Assembly: GCF_001625215.2 (NCBI RefSeq) | Contig: NC_030381.2 | Location: 52,811,214-52,875,213 of the forward strand | DNA: 64,000 bases | Direction: 5' to 3' | Source of the DNA: Daucus carota subsp. sativus | Taxonomy: Eukaryota; Streptophyta; Magnoliopsida; Apiales; Apiaceae | In this document: positions 48,239 to 59,751 of the stretch, in pieces | Layout of the letters: the number at the start of each line of letters is the position of its first letter | How positions within the stretch are numbered: the stretch's first letter is position 1 | Notes under the pieces: generated by a model | What the model was told of the DNA's origin: nothing | The model's input: only the letters and a program-made list of their open reading frames with translations | The model's database searches: none | Program-made: the position numbers and the translations under genes

Positions 48239-48965
48239 CTCATCCAGCAGTTATCTAAAAACTGATCCAAATTTGGATAAGTGAATAGTGCTGATCCAAA
48301 TTTGGATCACCACTGTTTACTGATCCAATTTAGATCACTTACTTTATTATAAAATAATGATTTTGTTTTATCTATATCTTTTGTTTATTGGACTTAAAAT
48401 TATATTTAATTAATAATAATTTATAGTTAATGATTAAAATAAATGTTTTAGCAAAAACTGAGAATTTTCATTAAAATTAAAAAAAAAAGAGTACATGCAT
48501 AAAAGAAAAGTACATGAAACGCATCAATATATTTTGTTTATTAATTCGAAATATTAGTTGCTTCTCTTTTTTATGAAATCAACAAACACATTATTTTGTT
48601 TAATAATATTATCAATTAAGTATATAATTTAAATATTTTGATTGATGTTAAAAAAATTATTTAATTAAATAAATATAATATAAGTAGTTAATAATGATTA
48701 AACATTTGATTTAAGATTAGATAGTTTGATATAAAATTTATGTAATATAATATACATAAAATAATTTGGATCAGAATTTGGATCACGCTGCTGGAGTTGG
48801 TCAGAATTGGTTAGAAATTTGAATCAGAATCAGAATTTAGATCAGTTTGTGATCCAAATTTGGATTTTTGGATCACAACTGCCTTGAATCAGAATCTAGA
48901 TCAGTTTGTGATCCAAATTTGGATTTTTGGATCACAACTGCCGGAGATGGTCTCAGATGCTCGAA
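48239..48965. mobile_element. Palindromic MITE with tandem inner repeat
   Basis: Left CATCCAGCAGTTATC...CTGATCCAAATTTGGAT and right, inverted, CATCTCCGGCAGTTGTGATC...CCAAATTTGGAT. GATCCAAATTTGGATC occurs several times. 48827-48885 and 48886-48944 are direct repeats of 59 bases. Superfamily not assigned. Confidence 0.5.
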
Positions 48966-49904
48966 TACAATCAAGTGGGTGTGGGTGCATTCAACTAAAA
49001 TTTTACTGAATTATATATTTTATAAACTTTAGTGAATTATATCTTATTTAGATTTTATACGGATTCTAAATAGAATATCAAAAATTAATATAGAGTATTT
49101 AAGATTTAAACACAATCCTTTAAAATCTCGTGAATAATTTTGATCTTTCAAAAAACATAAGTTATGTGGAACAATAACGCAAAATCCATCATTTCGTAAC
49201 AAAATTTAAAAAAATAAAGTATTTGAATACCATCATATTTTAATAGATTTTACTTTTTCGATAATAACAATTGAATATCGATGTTTAAGCTTATTTTAAA
49301 ATATTGTTTGTATATCACCAAATTTTTAGTATAATTTATAATTTTAATCAAATATTTCAAAATTATGATATATTTCTTAAAATTCTGGGTAAAAAAACCT
49401 AAATTTCATGAATGAAAAGAATTATTGAAAAATATACCCCTAAAATTTAATTTGTAGTAACAGTAATTATTACCAATCTTCTTCAAAAATTAGAAGGGTT
49501 TAATTAAAATCAATACCAAACAAAAAAATGGTAGGAATAAATGGCTTATAAAGAAAAATAATAGGACTTGCCTGAACATTAGATGTAATAAAAACGAGAA
49601 AAAAGGTAGGAAAACACCCAGAAAACAAGTGGCCCGAGATGATGATAGCAGAAACTGTGGTTCATATATATCCAGTTAACAGACTATCATTACACATCAC
49701 AACTCTACGCACCCTGTTGAAACATCCATACCCATCTACATTCTACACCACCAATCTACTCGAAACATTAAAATAACCAAACTCAATATATAAATATATA
49801 TCGTATTTCTTTTGTGAATTCCAGAGTTCCATGGACCCGCAAACAAAAAATAAATTAATAAAGATTACAGCAAATTAATCGGTGTAAATAAAAAAAAACT
49901 AAAA
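48966..49904. other. AT-rich stretch before the NHL gene
   Basis: 48975-49285 may be a worn relative of the 47151 element (GTGCATTCAACTAAAATTTT ... TTGAATATCGATG). 49640-49900 would be the 3' untranslated region of the NHL gene. No other gene. Confidence 0.4.
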
Positions 49905-50717
49905 TTAAAATGTCCATTTCCAGATCTTGACTCTCAGATCAACTTTACATTTTGCTTTACCTACTGAAGCCACTGATGCAGACTTACCTTTGGGAGCTGT
50001 GACATGCACCCCTTCGCACTTAATTCTGATCCCCAGCTTTTTGGTCTTGAGATTATCGGCTTTTATAACGACTTTTGTGTCGAGAAGTACTTTTAGTGGT
50101 AGCCCGGATTTTTTCTTCAGATCTGATCGGAGTGAAGCGACGGAGTCGGCGTCGAGGACTTGAGATGTGCTGCGGAGAGATGTGTGGATGTAGGTGATGT
50201 TTTTGGGGGAGGAGGTGAAATTGGTGAAGGAGGATTGGCCGATTTGGACTTCGGAGGTGGTGATGGCGGAGATTTGGATGGGGAAGTAGGAGAAGGTGAG
50301 TTTTTTGTTGGGGTTGGTGGAGGAGAGAGTGAGGTTGAGCTTGGTGGTGAGGGTGGTGGAGTCGTCGGCGGCGGTGGTGAGGTTGAATTGGGAGAGTTTG
50401 AGGGAGGTGAAGGCGAATGTGGGGCGTTGGGGTCGGTAGATGGAGTAGGCGATGGCGGCGGCGATGGCGGCGATGGTGAGGAGGAGGAGGAGGATGAAGA
50501 TGGACCAGCAGAAGCAGCAGCAGAAGTGGGTGCGGCGGGAGCGGCGGTGGCGGGGGGCGGGGTGAGGGGGGTTTTGGCGGTAGGGGTGGCGGAGGGGGGC
50601 TTTGGCGGGGGGGACGGGGAGGGGTTGGTGATGGTTGTGGTGGTTGGTGGCGGCGGGAGCGGTGGTGGTGGCGGTGCCGTTGGGTTTGGTGGCAGAGGGG
50701 TAGACTCTGTCAGTCAT
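49905..50717 (-). CDS. NDR1/HIN1-like (NHL, LEA-2) protein
   Basis: Single exon, 270 residues. Plasma-membrane-anchored protein of the NHL family, linked in other plants to immunity and osmotic stress. The N-terminal cytosolic part is proline- and histidine-rich (residues 1-65), followed by a basic stretch RHRRSRRTH, a cysteine cluster CCCFC and one membrane span (about 72-95, IFILLLLLTIAAIAAAIAYS). Next comes the conserved YRPQRPTFAFTSLKLSQFNL entry to the LEA-2 domain, which has several N-x-S/T sites (NLTLSS, NFTSS, NITY). The end KCKVDLRVKIWKWTF is typical of the NHL6/NHL13 group. The N-terminal half is strongly GC-rich, giving a long glycine-rich shadow frame on the other strand. Confidence 0.9.
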   Translation of the reverse strand: MTDRVYPSATKPNGTATTTAPAATNHHNHHQPLPVPPAKAPLRHPYRQNPPHPAPRHRRSRRTHFCCCFCWSIFILLLLLTIAAIAAAIAYSIYRPQRPTFAFTSLKLSQFNLTTAADDSTTLTTKLNLTLSSTNPNKKLTFSYFPIQISAITTSEVQIGQSSFTNFTSSPKNITYIHTSLRSTSQVLDADSVASLRSDLKKKSGLPLKVLLDTKVVIKADNLKTKKLGIRIKCEGVHVTAPKGKSASVASVGKAKCKVDLRVKIWKWTF

Positions 50718-50897
50718 GGTTTGGGAAGAAGGGTGATAATGTGATGGAAGTGTGTGTAATATGAGTGAATGAAAATGTGAAAATATAAACGAGGATTATA
50801 CACGAGGGATGGGATGGCTAGATGCTTGCTGCTTACAACTCACCATAAAATAGACTAATGCCCCTTCTTTCTATATATTTTCAATATTAAGCACCTC

Positions 50898-51514
50898 CTT
50901 GTAGCCAGTGTTGTAAAAATCGGGAATCGGACTTAGTCGGTGAAGGCACCGTCCAGCGATTAATCGGATAATCGGAGATTAATCGGAGTGATTAATCGGA
51001 TCATTAATCGTAATCAATTTAATATTATTTTTTAAATTATATATATATTTATATAATTATATATAATATAAATTTATAGTCTTATAAAATCAAATGAATT
51101 GGTGATTTTTTATAACACAAAACATGATACAAGTCGAGTCATCTCATATATAAACTTGAATTTGATTGAATTTGCGAAAAAAGATATTGTAAATTTATGT
51201 AATTAGAATTTGGGAGCTAATGAAAGAATGAAAAGTAATAAAAACAACTTTAATTTATGTGTCATTTCCGTGCCTTTTGTTTATTTAAAATTAAATTTAA
51301 AATTTTAAAAAAGATTGCTTTTTTTTTTTTAAAATTCACCGATTTTTGACCGACTTTTTCCGATTAATCCCGACTTTTAACCGATTAATCCCGATTTTTA
51401 GAAAAAACGATTTTTTCACCGATTAACGCTTAATCGAGACGGTAGCCGACCGAACAGCGATTAATCGGCGATTAATCCCGATTAATCGCCGACTTTTAGA
51501 ACACTGCTTGTAGC
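50898..51514. mobile_element. Non-autonomous hAT element with 8-bp target duplication
   Basis: The element is 50906-51506 (601 bp), flanked by CTTGTAGC at 50898-50905 and 51507-51514. Ends CAGTGTTGTAAAAATCGG and, inverted, CAGTGTTCTAAAAGTCGG. Subterminal ATTAATCGG repeats on both strands at both ends. AT-rich middle without a transposase. Confidence 0.9.
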
Positions 51515-52410
51515 GGATATTGTATTCTCATACAATTCATCTTACGAGAAAATATCTTGTGATAAAAAAAAAAAAATCTCCTGTAAATACGAGTTTGTAT
51601 TTGAATTTTCAGTCAAATCAGAATATAATCAACTAATTTACAATTTATTAAAATTTTATCATATATTTTGATAATTTGTATTCGAATTTTCAGTCAAATC
51701 AGAATATAATCAATAAATAACTAAAATATTTTTAAAACTAATCGTACATTTTTAAATAAATCCGGAATCTTTATAAGACTGTATTCAATAATATATTGAA
51801 ACTTTTATGAAACAGAGAAATATTCATAGAATATACTTTTTCTGTTTTCTCTGTTTCGTTAATATTTAATTCAATATCAATAAGTGAATATATATGATTG
51901 TGGATTAAACGAGCGGGACCGGAAAAATATTTTGTTCGCTATAAAAATATAGTTTGTGCGGGGGAATGGGTCAATGAGAGTTACAGCAAAGGAAATTCGC
52001 AGTTGTGACGGTGCATAACGGCTCCTAATCCTCGGTCCTTTATAATATATTTTGTATTTTCTTTTCAATTTCCTTGCCAGCATGCATGTGAAGTGGAGTT
52101 CGAAAATTTATTTGCAATCCCAATAATTGAATAATAACTTTGTGTAGTTTTGCTTTCGTTTTTGTGTATGATGCTGATAGCCGTATAAGTTAGGGGCGTA
52201 TTAGTTGTAAAACAAGTGGTCAAGCTCATAATGAGCTTCACGACACTCACGTCTCAAGAGGGAATTTTGGGTTTATGTGGTACTTGGCACGTTTGATTAT
52301 TAAGATGGCCTCTAGTCAAGGGGGTGTGCTCTGTTGGTGTTGGTCTGTGAGCTCTATGAGCTCCCTGATTAAGTCAATGACACTTAGTTACGAGGATGAT
52401 TAGGCACTAA
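51515..52410. other. Intergenic, no gene seen
   Basis: Only short frames. AATTTTCAGTCAAATCAGAATATAATCAA occurs twice (about 51605 and 51687), a short direct repeat. Confidence 0.45.
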
Positions 52411-52658
52411 GTGGACGTTTGGGTAAAGTTAAAATAAGTGATTTTTGCTTAAAGTAAAGAAATTGAGAATAAGTTAGAAGTAAATTAAGACTTATAAGTT
52501 GTTAAAGTGTTTGGCAAATAAGCAGAATTCTTGAAACAAAAGCTAATATTCCTAGTTTTTTGTAAGTGCTTCTTGACTTCTTACACAAACGGTACGAATA
52601 AGTGCTTCTAACTTATAATCAAGAAGCCGTACGTTTAAGCCCTCCCCAAACACCCCCC
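52411..52658. mobile_element. Short TIR element related to 20684-21354
   Basis: Ends GTGGACGTTTGGG and, inverted, GGGGTGTTTGGGG. The inside TTGCTTAAAGTAAAGAA, ACTTATAAGTT and GTGTTTGG are shared with the longer element. Target duplication not clear. Confidence 0.45.
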
Positions 52659-53471
52659 AAGTCTATAATAAGTAAATTGTGATTTAGTCGGTCAACCTAA
52701 TTTTTAAAGAGAGAAAAAATAAATAAAATTTCTGTTTTAAAAAACGTTTAGTCTTAGTTTTTTTAATCAATCTAAAAAATCTTACGTAAGATGAGCAGGA
52801 TGAGCAGGATGAGAAGTCGAGTTTGAACACGATATCTCTTTCTGTTATTGTGTATTACTGTTTTTAAATGAATCCAAAATAATCTTACGCATGACGTTGA
52901 TTTGAATACGATATCTTGTATTATCATCCTGGAGTACAAATAAAAAAAAATATAATAAAAATTATGAAAAAATCACTTTTATAAAAAACTATTCAATTTA
53001 ATCATAAGAAATACAAAATGTATTATCTGAAATGGAGTAACTATAGTCCAGTGCAGTTCATAACAATGATTTATCATAACTAGCGTGTAATTTGTAAACG
53101 ATATTGCATTAAACATTCATTAATCAACAAAATCGGACAGAGGGTTTGGTGTCCTGAAACAATCACGTAATCACTTTTAAGGTGGTAAGAACTTGATCGT
53201 TTAACTCTCCTAACCACGATTTGGTAACCACTTGGTCTCACTGTTCTGCCTCATCTTTTTTAAACACGCTTTTTCTTTATTTGCATTTTGTAGATTTTGT
53301 TTCCTGCGGTGACTTGTGTCTAGATTCTTCTAATGGTTTGTCCATTTGGTCTTTTTTCTTTCTATGAGAAAGAATATTTTCTGAAAAACTTGTATTATCG
53401 GAGTGTGTAATATATAAAACCGTAAAAGTATCCTTTTACTTGGTTTAGAATAGGCCATTTTTACTTCCATG
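52659..53471. other. Intergenic, no gene seen
   Basis: GATGAGCAG is repeated in tandem near 52791-52810. No domains, no element ends. Confidence 0.45.
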
Positions 53472-53765
53472 TACTCCCTCTTGCCCCAACTATTTTTTTT
53501 ACGGTTTCATTTTTAGGGTGTCCAATTTAATTTTTTATATTTCAAAACATATTGAAAGTATTTAATGGCTCCATTATTTCCCTAATTTTTTTTCCCACTC
53601 TACTTTTACTTCACTACTCCTATTTCCTTTTTAGTATACATTTTTAATTTTTAATAAGTCTCACTACTTCACTCATTTTCATTTTTTGTTTTTATTATTT
53701 TATACATGTTTCTTAACTTCCGCTTTTAAATTATATGTAAACAAATGATCAGGACGGATGAAATA
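53472..53765. mobile_element. Worn Stowaway MITE
   Basis: TA then CTCCCTCTTGCCCC at 53474; the right end GGACGGATGAAA then TA near 53763 is degenerate. Length and AT-rich interior fit Stowaway. Confidence 0.55.
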
Positions 53766-54192
53766 CCAATGAAACTGAATTACACGTAAGAATGATAAAA
53801 AGGAATACTCTATTAAATACTTGTAAACAACACACTGTTCAAGAGCAGATCCGCCCCATTAATGGACACGGAAAACTAGAAGAAAAAGGCTTGCAGTGAG
53901 CGTATTAGCAAGTACAGCCACCGACAATTCTGAAATTCGGATGCCGTATATCAGGAAGCAATTTAAAATCAGGGTGTATTTTAGATCTGCTTCGATATGA
54001 AAAAAATAATATTGGGACTTTGAGTTTTGTGTTCAGAAATTATTATAAAAAATAAAAAATTGAAATTGTGAAAAATTGACATGTATAATATATAAATAAA
54101 ATTGAATTTGTTTTTCAAATTGTTTTAAATGATAATCGAACAGTTACAATATGCTAGATAATAGAAAAAGCACACACAATACAATATTATTT

Positions 54193-54427
54193 TACTCCCT
54201 CCGTCTCATTTTAATTGTCACATTTTTAAATTACTGAAAATTATGAATCACTCTTTTATTATTTTAAAAAACTGAAAATTACATCTAAAGTAGATTAAAA
54301 GTTATTTCCGATGATATATTTTTTTAATTTTATCAATTAATAAAATATTAATAAATTTCAGCCAAACTTTAATCAATTTGACCGACACAAAACCAAATTT
54401 CACAACTAAAATGGGACGGAGGGAGTA
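54193..54427. mobile_element. Stowaway MITE
   Basis: The element is 54195-54425 (231 bp), flanked by TA. Ends CTCCCTCCGTCTCATTTTA and, inverted, CTCCCTCCGTCCCATTTTA, one mismatch in 19. Confidence 0.88.
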
Positions 54428-54862
54428 TTATGGAAAATTATCTCGTCAAAGACTCGTAACTAATTAGCTATATAAAGGAATTTTAAAATCAATAATTGTA
54501 CTGGGGTTAATATCATTGCTTGTTTTCTTGTGGCTGCAAGTAGAGAGTACACAAAGTTCCCATTTTAGGAAGTTCCTACAGCCAGTGATGTCCACCAATT
54601 AGGAGTACCTCCTTTACATGATTATGGTAATCTGTGGAGTACTACTGCTTTATCATAATTAAATCTCCCGTGTGTTTCCAGCTGGATTGCAAAATCGTCC
54701 TTGGATGTTCAAGTTTTCGTTTTACTGTAGCGTAAAGCCTGCTTGAACTCGTTAAAATTAATAAAAGTTTTCAAATAATATCCATTTGAGTATTTTTGCT
54801 TTATTAATGATTTCTAGATTATTAAAAATATAATATCAAAAATGATGTATGGATAATTTATG

Positions 54863-56172
54863 GAGATAATGCCCTAAATAATATATTTTTTAAATGTAAG
54901 TGTCTAAAATATCATATTCTGCATTGCGTGTCCAAAATACCCAATGAAACTCGCATATTTGGTATGCGTATGCTTAGTTTAAAGTTTAAACACTGCACGC
55001 ACAGGGCATTCACCTTGCTTTTAAGATCAAAGATACTAGTGTGGGACCTCTATCTAATTGCTCTTGTGCTTTACTCTGGATGTTGCTTCCCTGGATATGT
55101 ACAGGGCCGAGATTTCAAGTGCCCTGTGTAAAATGCAAAAAATGTGCTCTAATAGTTTGAAAATATACAACTACATGAAATAATAAAAATTGAAACAAAA
55201 CTTTAATAATCATATTACAATTAAAGAGCATAAAATATTTTTTTTTCATATTACAAAAATTAATTGAAAATTGTAAGGAAATAAAACCAGTACATATATA
55301 ACATAAAATTATCTGAAAATTGTTCTTCTAGCATTTTTTGAAGCAAACCCACTAATAATATTTTTATAGTCTACATTTTCTAGCAAACTATTTTCATATT
55401 TGATATATATATATATATATACATGTATAAATTAAAAATGAATATAATTTAAAATAAATTAGTTACTAAAGATTGAATCATTATTTTAATGATATAATAC
55501 TGCATATGGTCATCAAGAAAGGAAAACAATAATATAAGTAGTTAAATTAATTAACTTAATTTAATGAAGTCATTGAATTTAGCAGTTAAATTAGAATTTT
55601 ACCTCAAGAGCAGGGTAATTGTGACAATTTTTAATGCAATTAATTTTCAATGCAAGTATTTATTTTTATTAACATTAATGATATTAGTATTTTTTAGAAT
55701 TTATATAACTTATTCAAGATAGCATTTAAAAATTATTGAAGTGTATAATATTTTTCATTTATAAGTTTTTAATCATAAAAATAAAATTTACTTTTTTTGC
55801 TATTTTTTCATTTTGACTATACATATATATATATACACACTTGCATAAAAAAATGGGCCCCCAACATTTGAGGGCCCTGTTCCATTGAACACCCCGCACA
55901 CCCTCAGGCACGGCTCTGGATATGTATTGCACCAAGCTTTCGCATCTTCTACATGCGTGTACTAGCCTTCGCATCTTTCATATACGTACACTACTGATAA
56001 GAAAAATAAATATGCACCCGCTAGATGCGTGCCTGTGACTAGACGGAGAAGATGTACTGACACTCGCATTTGTCAAATGCGTATTGCTCTAAGCGCATGT
56101 CCACAATGCGGGTCCAGTTAGGTATTTAGGACACCTATTTCGCTCGTGGTTATTTCGGGCCTTTCTCCTTTA
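54863..56172. mobile_element. Outer TIR element carrying TCGCAT/ATGCG repeats, hAT nested inside
   Basis: Left GGAGATAATGCCCTAAATAA, right inverted GGAGAAAGGCCCGAAATAAC, a plausible inverted pair. Inside, short palindromic units TCGCAT-TTT-ATGCG recur near 54947, 55938, 55968 and 56068. The hAT element 55102-55918 interrupts it. Class not assigned; coordinates of the ends approximate. Confidence 0.45.
55094..55926. mobile_element. Non-autonomous hAT element with 8-bp target duplication, nested
   Basis: The element is 55102-55918 (817 bp), flanked by GATATGTA at 55094-55101 and 55919-55926. Ends CAGGGCCG and, inverted, CAGAGCCG; subterminal GGGCCC-rich right end. AT-rich middle with a (TA)n run, no transposase. 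Confidence 0.88.
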
Positions 56173-57300
56173 AAATTAGTTAAAAAAAGCATTCACCCTA
56201 ATTTATGGCATGTGGGTAATTTTTATCAAAAAAAATGTCTATAAAAATCGAGTCACCGTGAAAATATCTCGAATTCAAGCCTGTTTCTGATTTATTAGAC
56301 AATTGATATTATTCATTAATTTTACCACAGACTTTGTAACCTCAATAATTTAACGATTTTCGAACACCATTCTCCAGTGGACTTGCGAATATGAATCTGG
56401 ACTCAAGGTAATAATATTAAGATTGAGTCATAATGTATGCACGTATTACATGTTAGATGCATATGCTTAAAACTATTTGGAATAAAAAAAGAGAGAGCAC
56501 ATGAGAAGGGGTTCCACCAAGCTCGATCTAGTTATAACTCATAATGCAAATCAGGAAATGCATGTAATGGATAAAGAGGCTGTGTAGTGATTCTGCAGGA
56601 CCAGGGCAGCTGGCACATGGAGAGGAGGACAATGGTCTTTTGTCCATTCCGTTGAGGCCCAGCTTTGAATATGAATTAATCAACGTGCCCTCCTCTCCAG
56701 ATAAGCAATATCAAATTATGCACATGAAAATACTAATGGATATGTTCCAGCACTCAGATCTCTCTTAGAGTTAAGCCCGGTTACCAATTATAATTACAGT
56801 TAGAAAAATCGGAAATCGGAATAAATCGGACTTATCAATTGACCTATTGATTGGAGATTTATTGAAGATTTTTCTATAAATTGAAATTTTGTAGTCAAAT
56901 TGAAGTGAAATCGGTAAATCAGTATAATGTTCGTAAAAATTGATAGAAGATTATAGGGATTTTTATAATACTGATTTTAATACAGGATTAGAAAACTAGC
57001 TACATAATTATGTTGGACTTTTTGTTACCCTTCTTTCCCAAAAATGAAACATGTTAGGACTTTCTTTACCATTCTTTCTGACCAAATGAAACATGAATAT
57101 AATTTCTGTTAACCAGGATTCGAATTTCTCATTTAATTCATTTACTTCGAGTACTTTTATCGGATGCTCAATTAACATGTGTATGGATATTTAGACGCTT
57201 ACTTTAACCTAAAAATATGTAAATTTTTAAGGTGGTTGGAATTTAATACTTCGACGATACGTACCTGTATCGGATACTTCTATTCGAATCGGATACGAGT
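56173..57300. other. Intergenic, no gene seen
   Basis: 56797-56972 (CAGTTAGAAAAATCGG ... inverted CAGTATTATAAAAATCCC) may be a small worn relative of the 50906 hAT element; its flanks do not give a convincing 8-bp duplication. Confidence 0.45.
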
Positions 57301-57638
57301 AAAAGAATGCTATGAATGTAAGTTTTAAGTTTGTTTCTGGACTACTGACCGTCCACAAAGCAGAAGACGACCAACATCTTAGTCCATCTAATCACCTATT
57401 ACTTTATGATCCAACCAAACCTTGTTTGCATCTCTTTGTTTTTGACGAAGACGTGTAACAGGCTATAACGTTTATAATAAGGTTAAATCTGAAAATGGAC
57501 CGTTATATCCAAAAGAAATACACGGAACTACTGAAAATTGAACGATCCTGGGAATTAAGTCCAAAGCTTAACATATTTTGTACCTCCTACAGGCGATCAG
57601 ATTATACAGTGTCTGGATGGTATACCAAGGTCCAAGGC

Positions 57639-58148
57639 GTGAAGGAATCCGATTGCGAGGATACTAAGTGGCGAGATTTTGAGGCTGCAGTCAAAATAAT
57701 CGTAGAATCTGGATCACCGTTCCAGCTACAAAACTTTTTAGTTTTTTCTGTCAGCAGCTTATCGTTGATGGAGAGCCCAAAAATTTCGAACAATACTTGG
57801 ATGCAGTTGACAAGTTTCAGGATTTAATTACAGCAGCTGAGACCTGGGGAATGTGGGATACTCGTACACTGCAGATGGCGTTTCAAGGAATATTAAACTG
57901 CTCAATCAGTATGACCAACTCCGCAGTCTAGTACTATGTTTCATCTATTTGGTGCGGGGTCTTGTACATTTCAAAACTTGATGGATCGAGCTATATAATT
58001 CAATTTTATAAAGGGATTTTAAGGAATTCTGTGAAGAAAAGGTTTATGAGTTTTAACAGTGCATTTGAACAGGTTTGTCAGACTGAATCCACAAGAATCA
58101 TACCAGATACACACCTGCGTGCTCAGCTTCATGAGTTGATACTGAGTA
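57639..58148 (+). pseudogene. Exo70 copy with large internal deletion
   Basis: Collinear with the gene at 60486 at both ends. The start codon position reads GTG (57639). After FQLQN an insertion near TTTTTAGTTTTTTC shifts the frame. The match then runs in the second frame to CTCAATCAGTATGACCAACT and a stop, and jumps at about 57930 directly to TATGTTTCATCT, equal to about 61781 in the full copy. About 1 kb of the middle is therefore missing. The match ends near 58148 (TTGATACTGAG), 20 bases before the stop codon of the PPR gene on the other strand. A host gene relic, not expected to make Exo70. Confidence 0.85.
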
Positions 58149-58167
58149 ATCCATCAGATTTTGAACT

Positions 58168-59751
58168 TCAACTTAAAAGTATATGACTGTCCAACGAAAG
58201 AGACTTCAAGTGCATGTCATTTTGTATCCAGAACGATTCTATTTCCTCCATGTGCGCATGAGATCTGTCACCAGCAACGAATTCCACGACAACACCACCA
58301 ACCTCAATCAAGCTACAACCAGGCACCTTTATAACTTCTTTCTCTACCATTCCCTTCCTTACCCTTTCTACGTGATCCCATTGGTCAGCAGATGCATAAA
58401 TATTTGAAAGAAGAACATGAACTCCACTGTGATCAAGACCATGGTTAATCAATCCCTTAACCATTTCTTTACCAAGATCAGCGTCACCGTGAACCCTACA
58501 AGCATTCAGTAATGCACCCAATACATAAATATCAGGTTGCATAGGCATATCCCTTACCACAACTTTTGCTTGTTCAAGCAGTCCTGCTCTACCTAAGAGA
58601 TCTACCAAGCAACCATAGTGCTGTACCCCTGGCTTAATACCATATATACTAGTCATGCTTTCAAATACTCTTAGCCCTTCATCCACCAATCCAACTCGAG
58701 CACACGCGCTTAAAATACACATAAACGTCACTTCATTAGGTTTGATTCCCTCATCATCCATCCTCTTCAGCAACTCCACTGCCATTGCACTATTCCCATG
58801 ATTCGATAGTCCTGAAATCAGAGCTGTAAAAGCATATACATCCCTACAGGGCATCTCCTCAAAAACACGACAAGCTACTTCAACAGAGCCACACTTGGCA
58901 TACATATCAATCAATGCTGTCCCCAGCACCGTGTCCAACTCCATCTTACTTCTATCCACATAAGCATGAATCCATTTACCCTGATCGAAAGCACCAAGAG
59001 AACCACAAGCCGAAAGCGCCCCAACAATCGCAGCATGATTAGGCCTAACCCCACTCATCTGCATCTCCTTAAAAATCTCCAACGCCTCCTTGAAACAGCC
59101 AACTTTTACATACCCATTAATCATCACACTCCACGAAACAACATTTCTCTCCGCCATTCGATCAAACAGTTCCTTAGCAGCCGCAATCTCTCCGCTCTTC
59201 ACATATCCATTGAGCACCGCAGTCCAAGTCACAACATCACGATTCAAACTCACATCAAACAACATCCGAGCACACCGCATCAAATCACAACTAACATAAA
59301 AATGAATCAACCCATTTTGCACAAAATCATAACATTCCCAGCCCAATTTAATCACCTGGGCATGACATAACAAACCAAACCCAACATCCCCAATTTCAAC
59401 ACAACCTCTCAAAACAAAAGAAAATGTGTAGTTATTAGGCAAGAACCCACAACACATCATCATCTTATAAACAGATAAAGCGTTGTGGGAGTCTTTCTTT
59501 TCGACAAAAGATCGAAGAATAGTGTTCCATAAGTAAGTAGACTTGTGTGGTAAGCGAAGAAAGACAGCGTAGGCGTGGGAGTGATCGAGAGAGACAAGCG
59601 AGGAGATGAGTTTTCCGGCGGCAAAAGGGTCGGAAATAGCGCCGGAAGTGATGAGATGGGATTGAATTTGGTGGAGATGAGTGAGCTCAAGATGTGGTTT
59701 GTTTAGGAGGGAAAGAACCCTGTAACTGCATTTCAAATACTTTAACATCAC
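58168..59751 (-). CDS. PLS-class pentatricopeptide repeat protein
   Basis: Single exon, 527 residues. PPR proteins bind organellar RNA; PLS-class members usually direct C-to-U editing. The repeats run from about residue 70 to 430: WNTILRSFVEKKDSHNALSV, WTAVLNGYVKSGEIAAAKEL, SWSVMINGYVKVGCFKEALE, GTALIDMYAKCGSVEVACRV, AFTALISGLSNHG, VQHYGCLVDLLGRAGLLEQA. After that come E and E+-type motifs (GALLNACRVHGDADLGKEM, VLLSNIYASADQWDHVERVR, VPGCSLIEVGG, FVAGDRSH). There is no DYW deaminase domain, so editing would need a partner. The N-terminus LTHLHQIQSHLITSG is typical of these proteins. The last 20 residues (after IESFW) run up to the breakpoint of the Exo70 relic. Confidence 0.9.
   Translation of the reverse strand: MMLKYLKCSYRVLSLLNKPHLELTHLHQIQSHLITSGAISDPFAAGKLISSLVSLDHSHAYAVFLRLPHKSTYLWNTILRSFVEKKDSHNALSVYKMMMCCGFLPNNYTFSFVLRGCVEIGDVGFGLLCHAQVIKLGWECYDFVQNGLIHFYVSCDLMRCARMLFDVSLNRDVVTWTAVLNGYVKSGEIAAAKELFDRMAERNVVSWSVMINGYVKVGCFKEALEIFKEMQMSGVRPNHAAIVGALSACGSLGAFDQGKWIHAYVDRSKMELDTVLGTALIDMYAKCGSVEVACRVFEEMPCRDVYAFTALISGLSNHGNSAMAVELLKRMDDEGIKPNEVTFMCILSACARVGLVDEGLRVFESMTSIYGIKPGVQHYGCLVDLLGRAGLLEQAKVVVRDMPMQPDIYVLGALLNACRVHGDADLGKEMVKGLINHGLDHSGVHVLLSNIYASADQWDHVERVRKGMVEKEVIKVPGCSLIEVGGVVVEFVAGDRSHAHMEEIESFWIQNDMHLKSLSLDSHILLS

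Noticed and set aside
50160-50744. 194-residue glycine-rich frame on the plus strand over the NHL gene
   Set aside because: GC-rich antisense of the proline/alanine-rich NHL N-terminus; composition explains the open frame.
56797-56972. Possible small hAT element with CAGT...AATCGG ends
   Set aside because: Ends resemble the 50906 element but the flanks give no matching 8-bp duplication; left as a remark.
57495-57600. Possible MATH relic (YIQKKYTELLK) upstream of the Exo70 relic
   Set aside because: Resembles YIKKKHLKKLGYLK of the fusion only over a few residues and is not open in the equivalent DNA at 60340; most likely chance.
58966-59370. 134-residue plus-strand frame within the PPR gene
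   Set aside because: Antisense of PPR repeats; no start context or domain.
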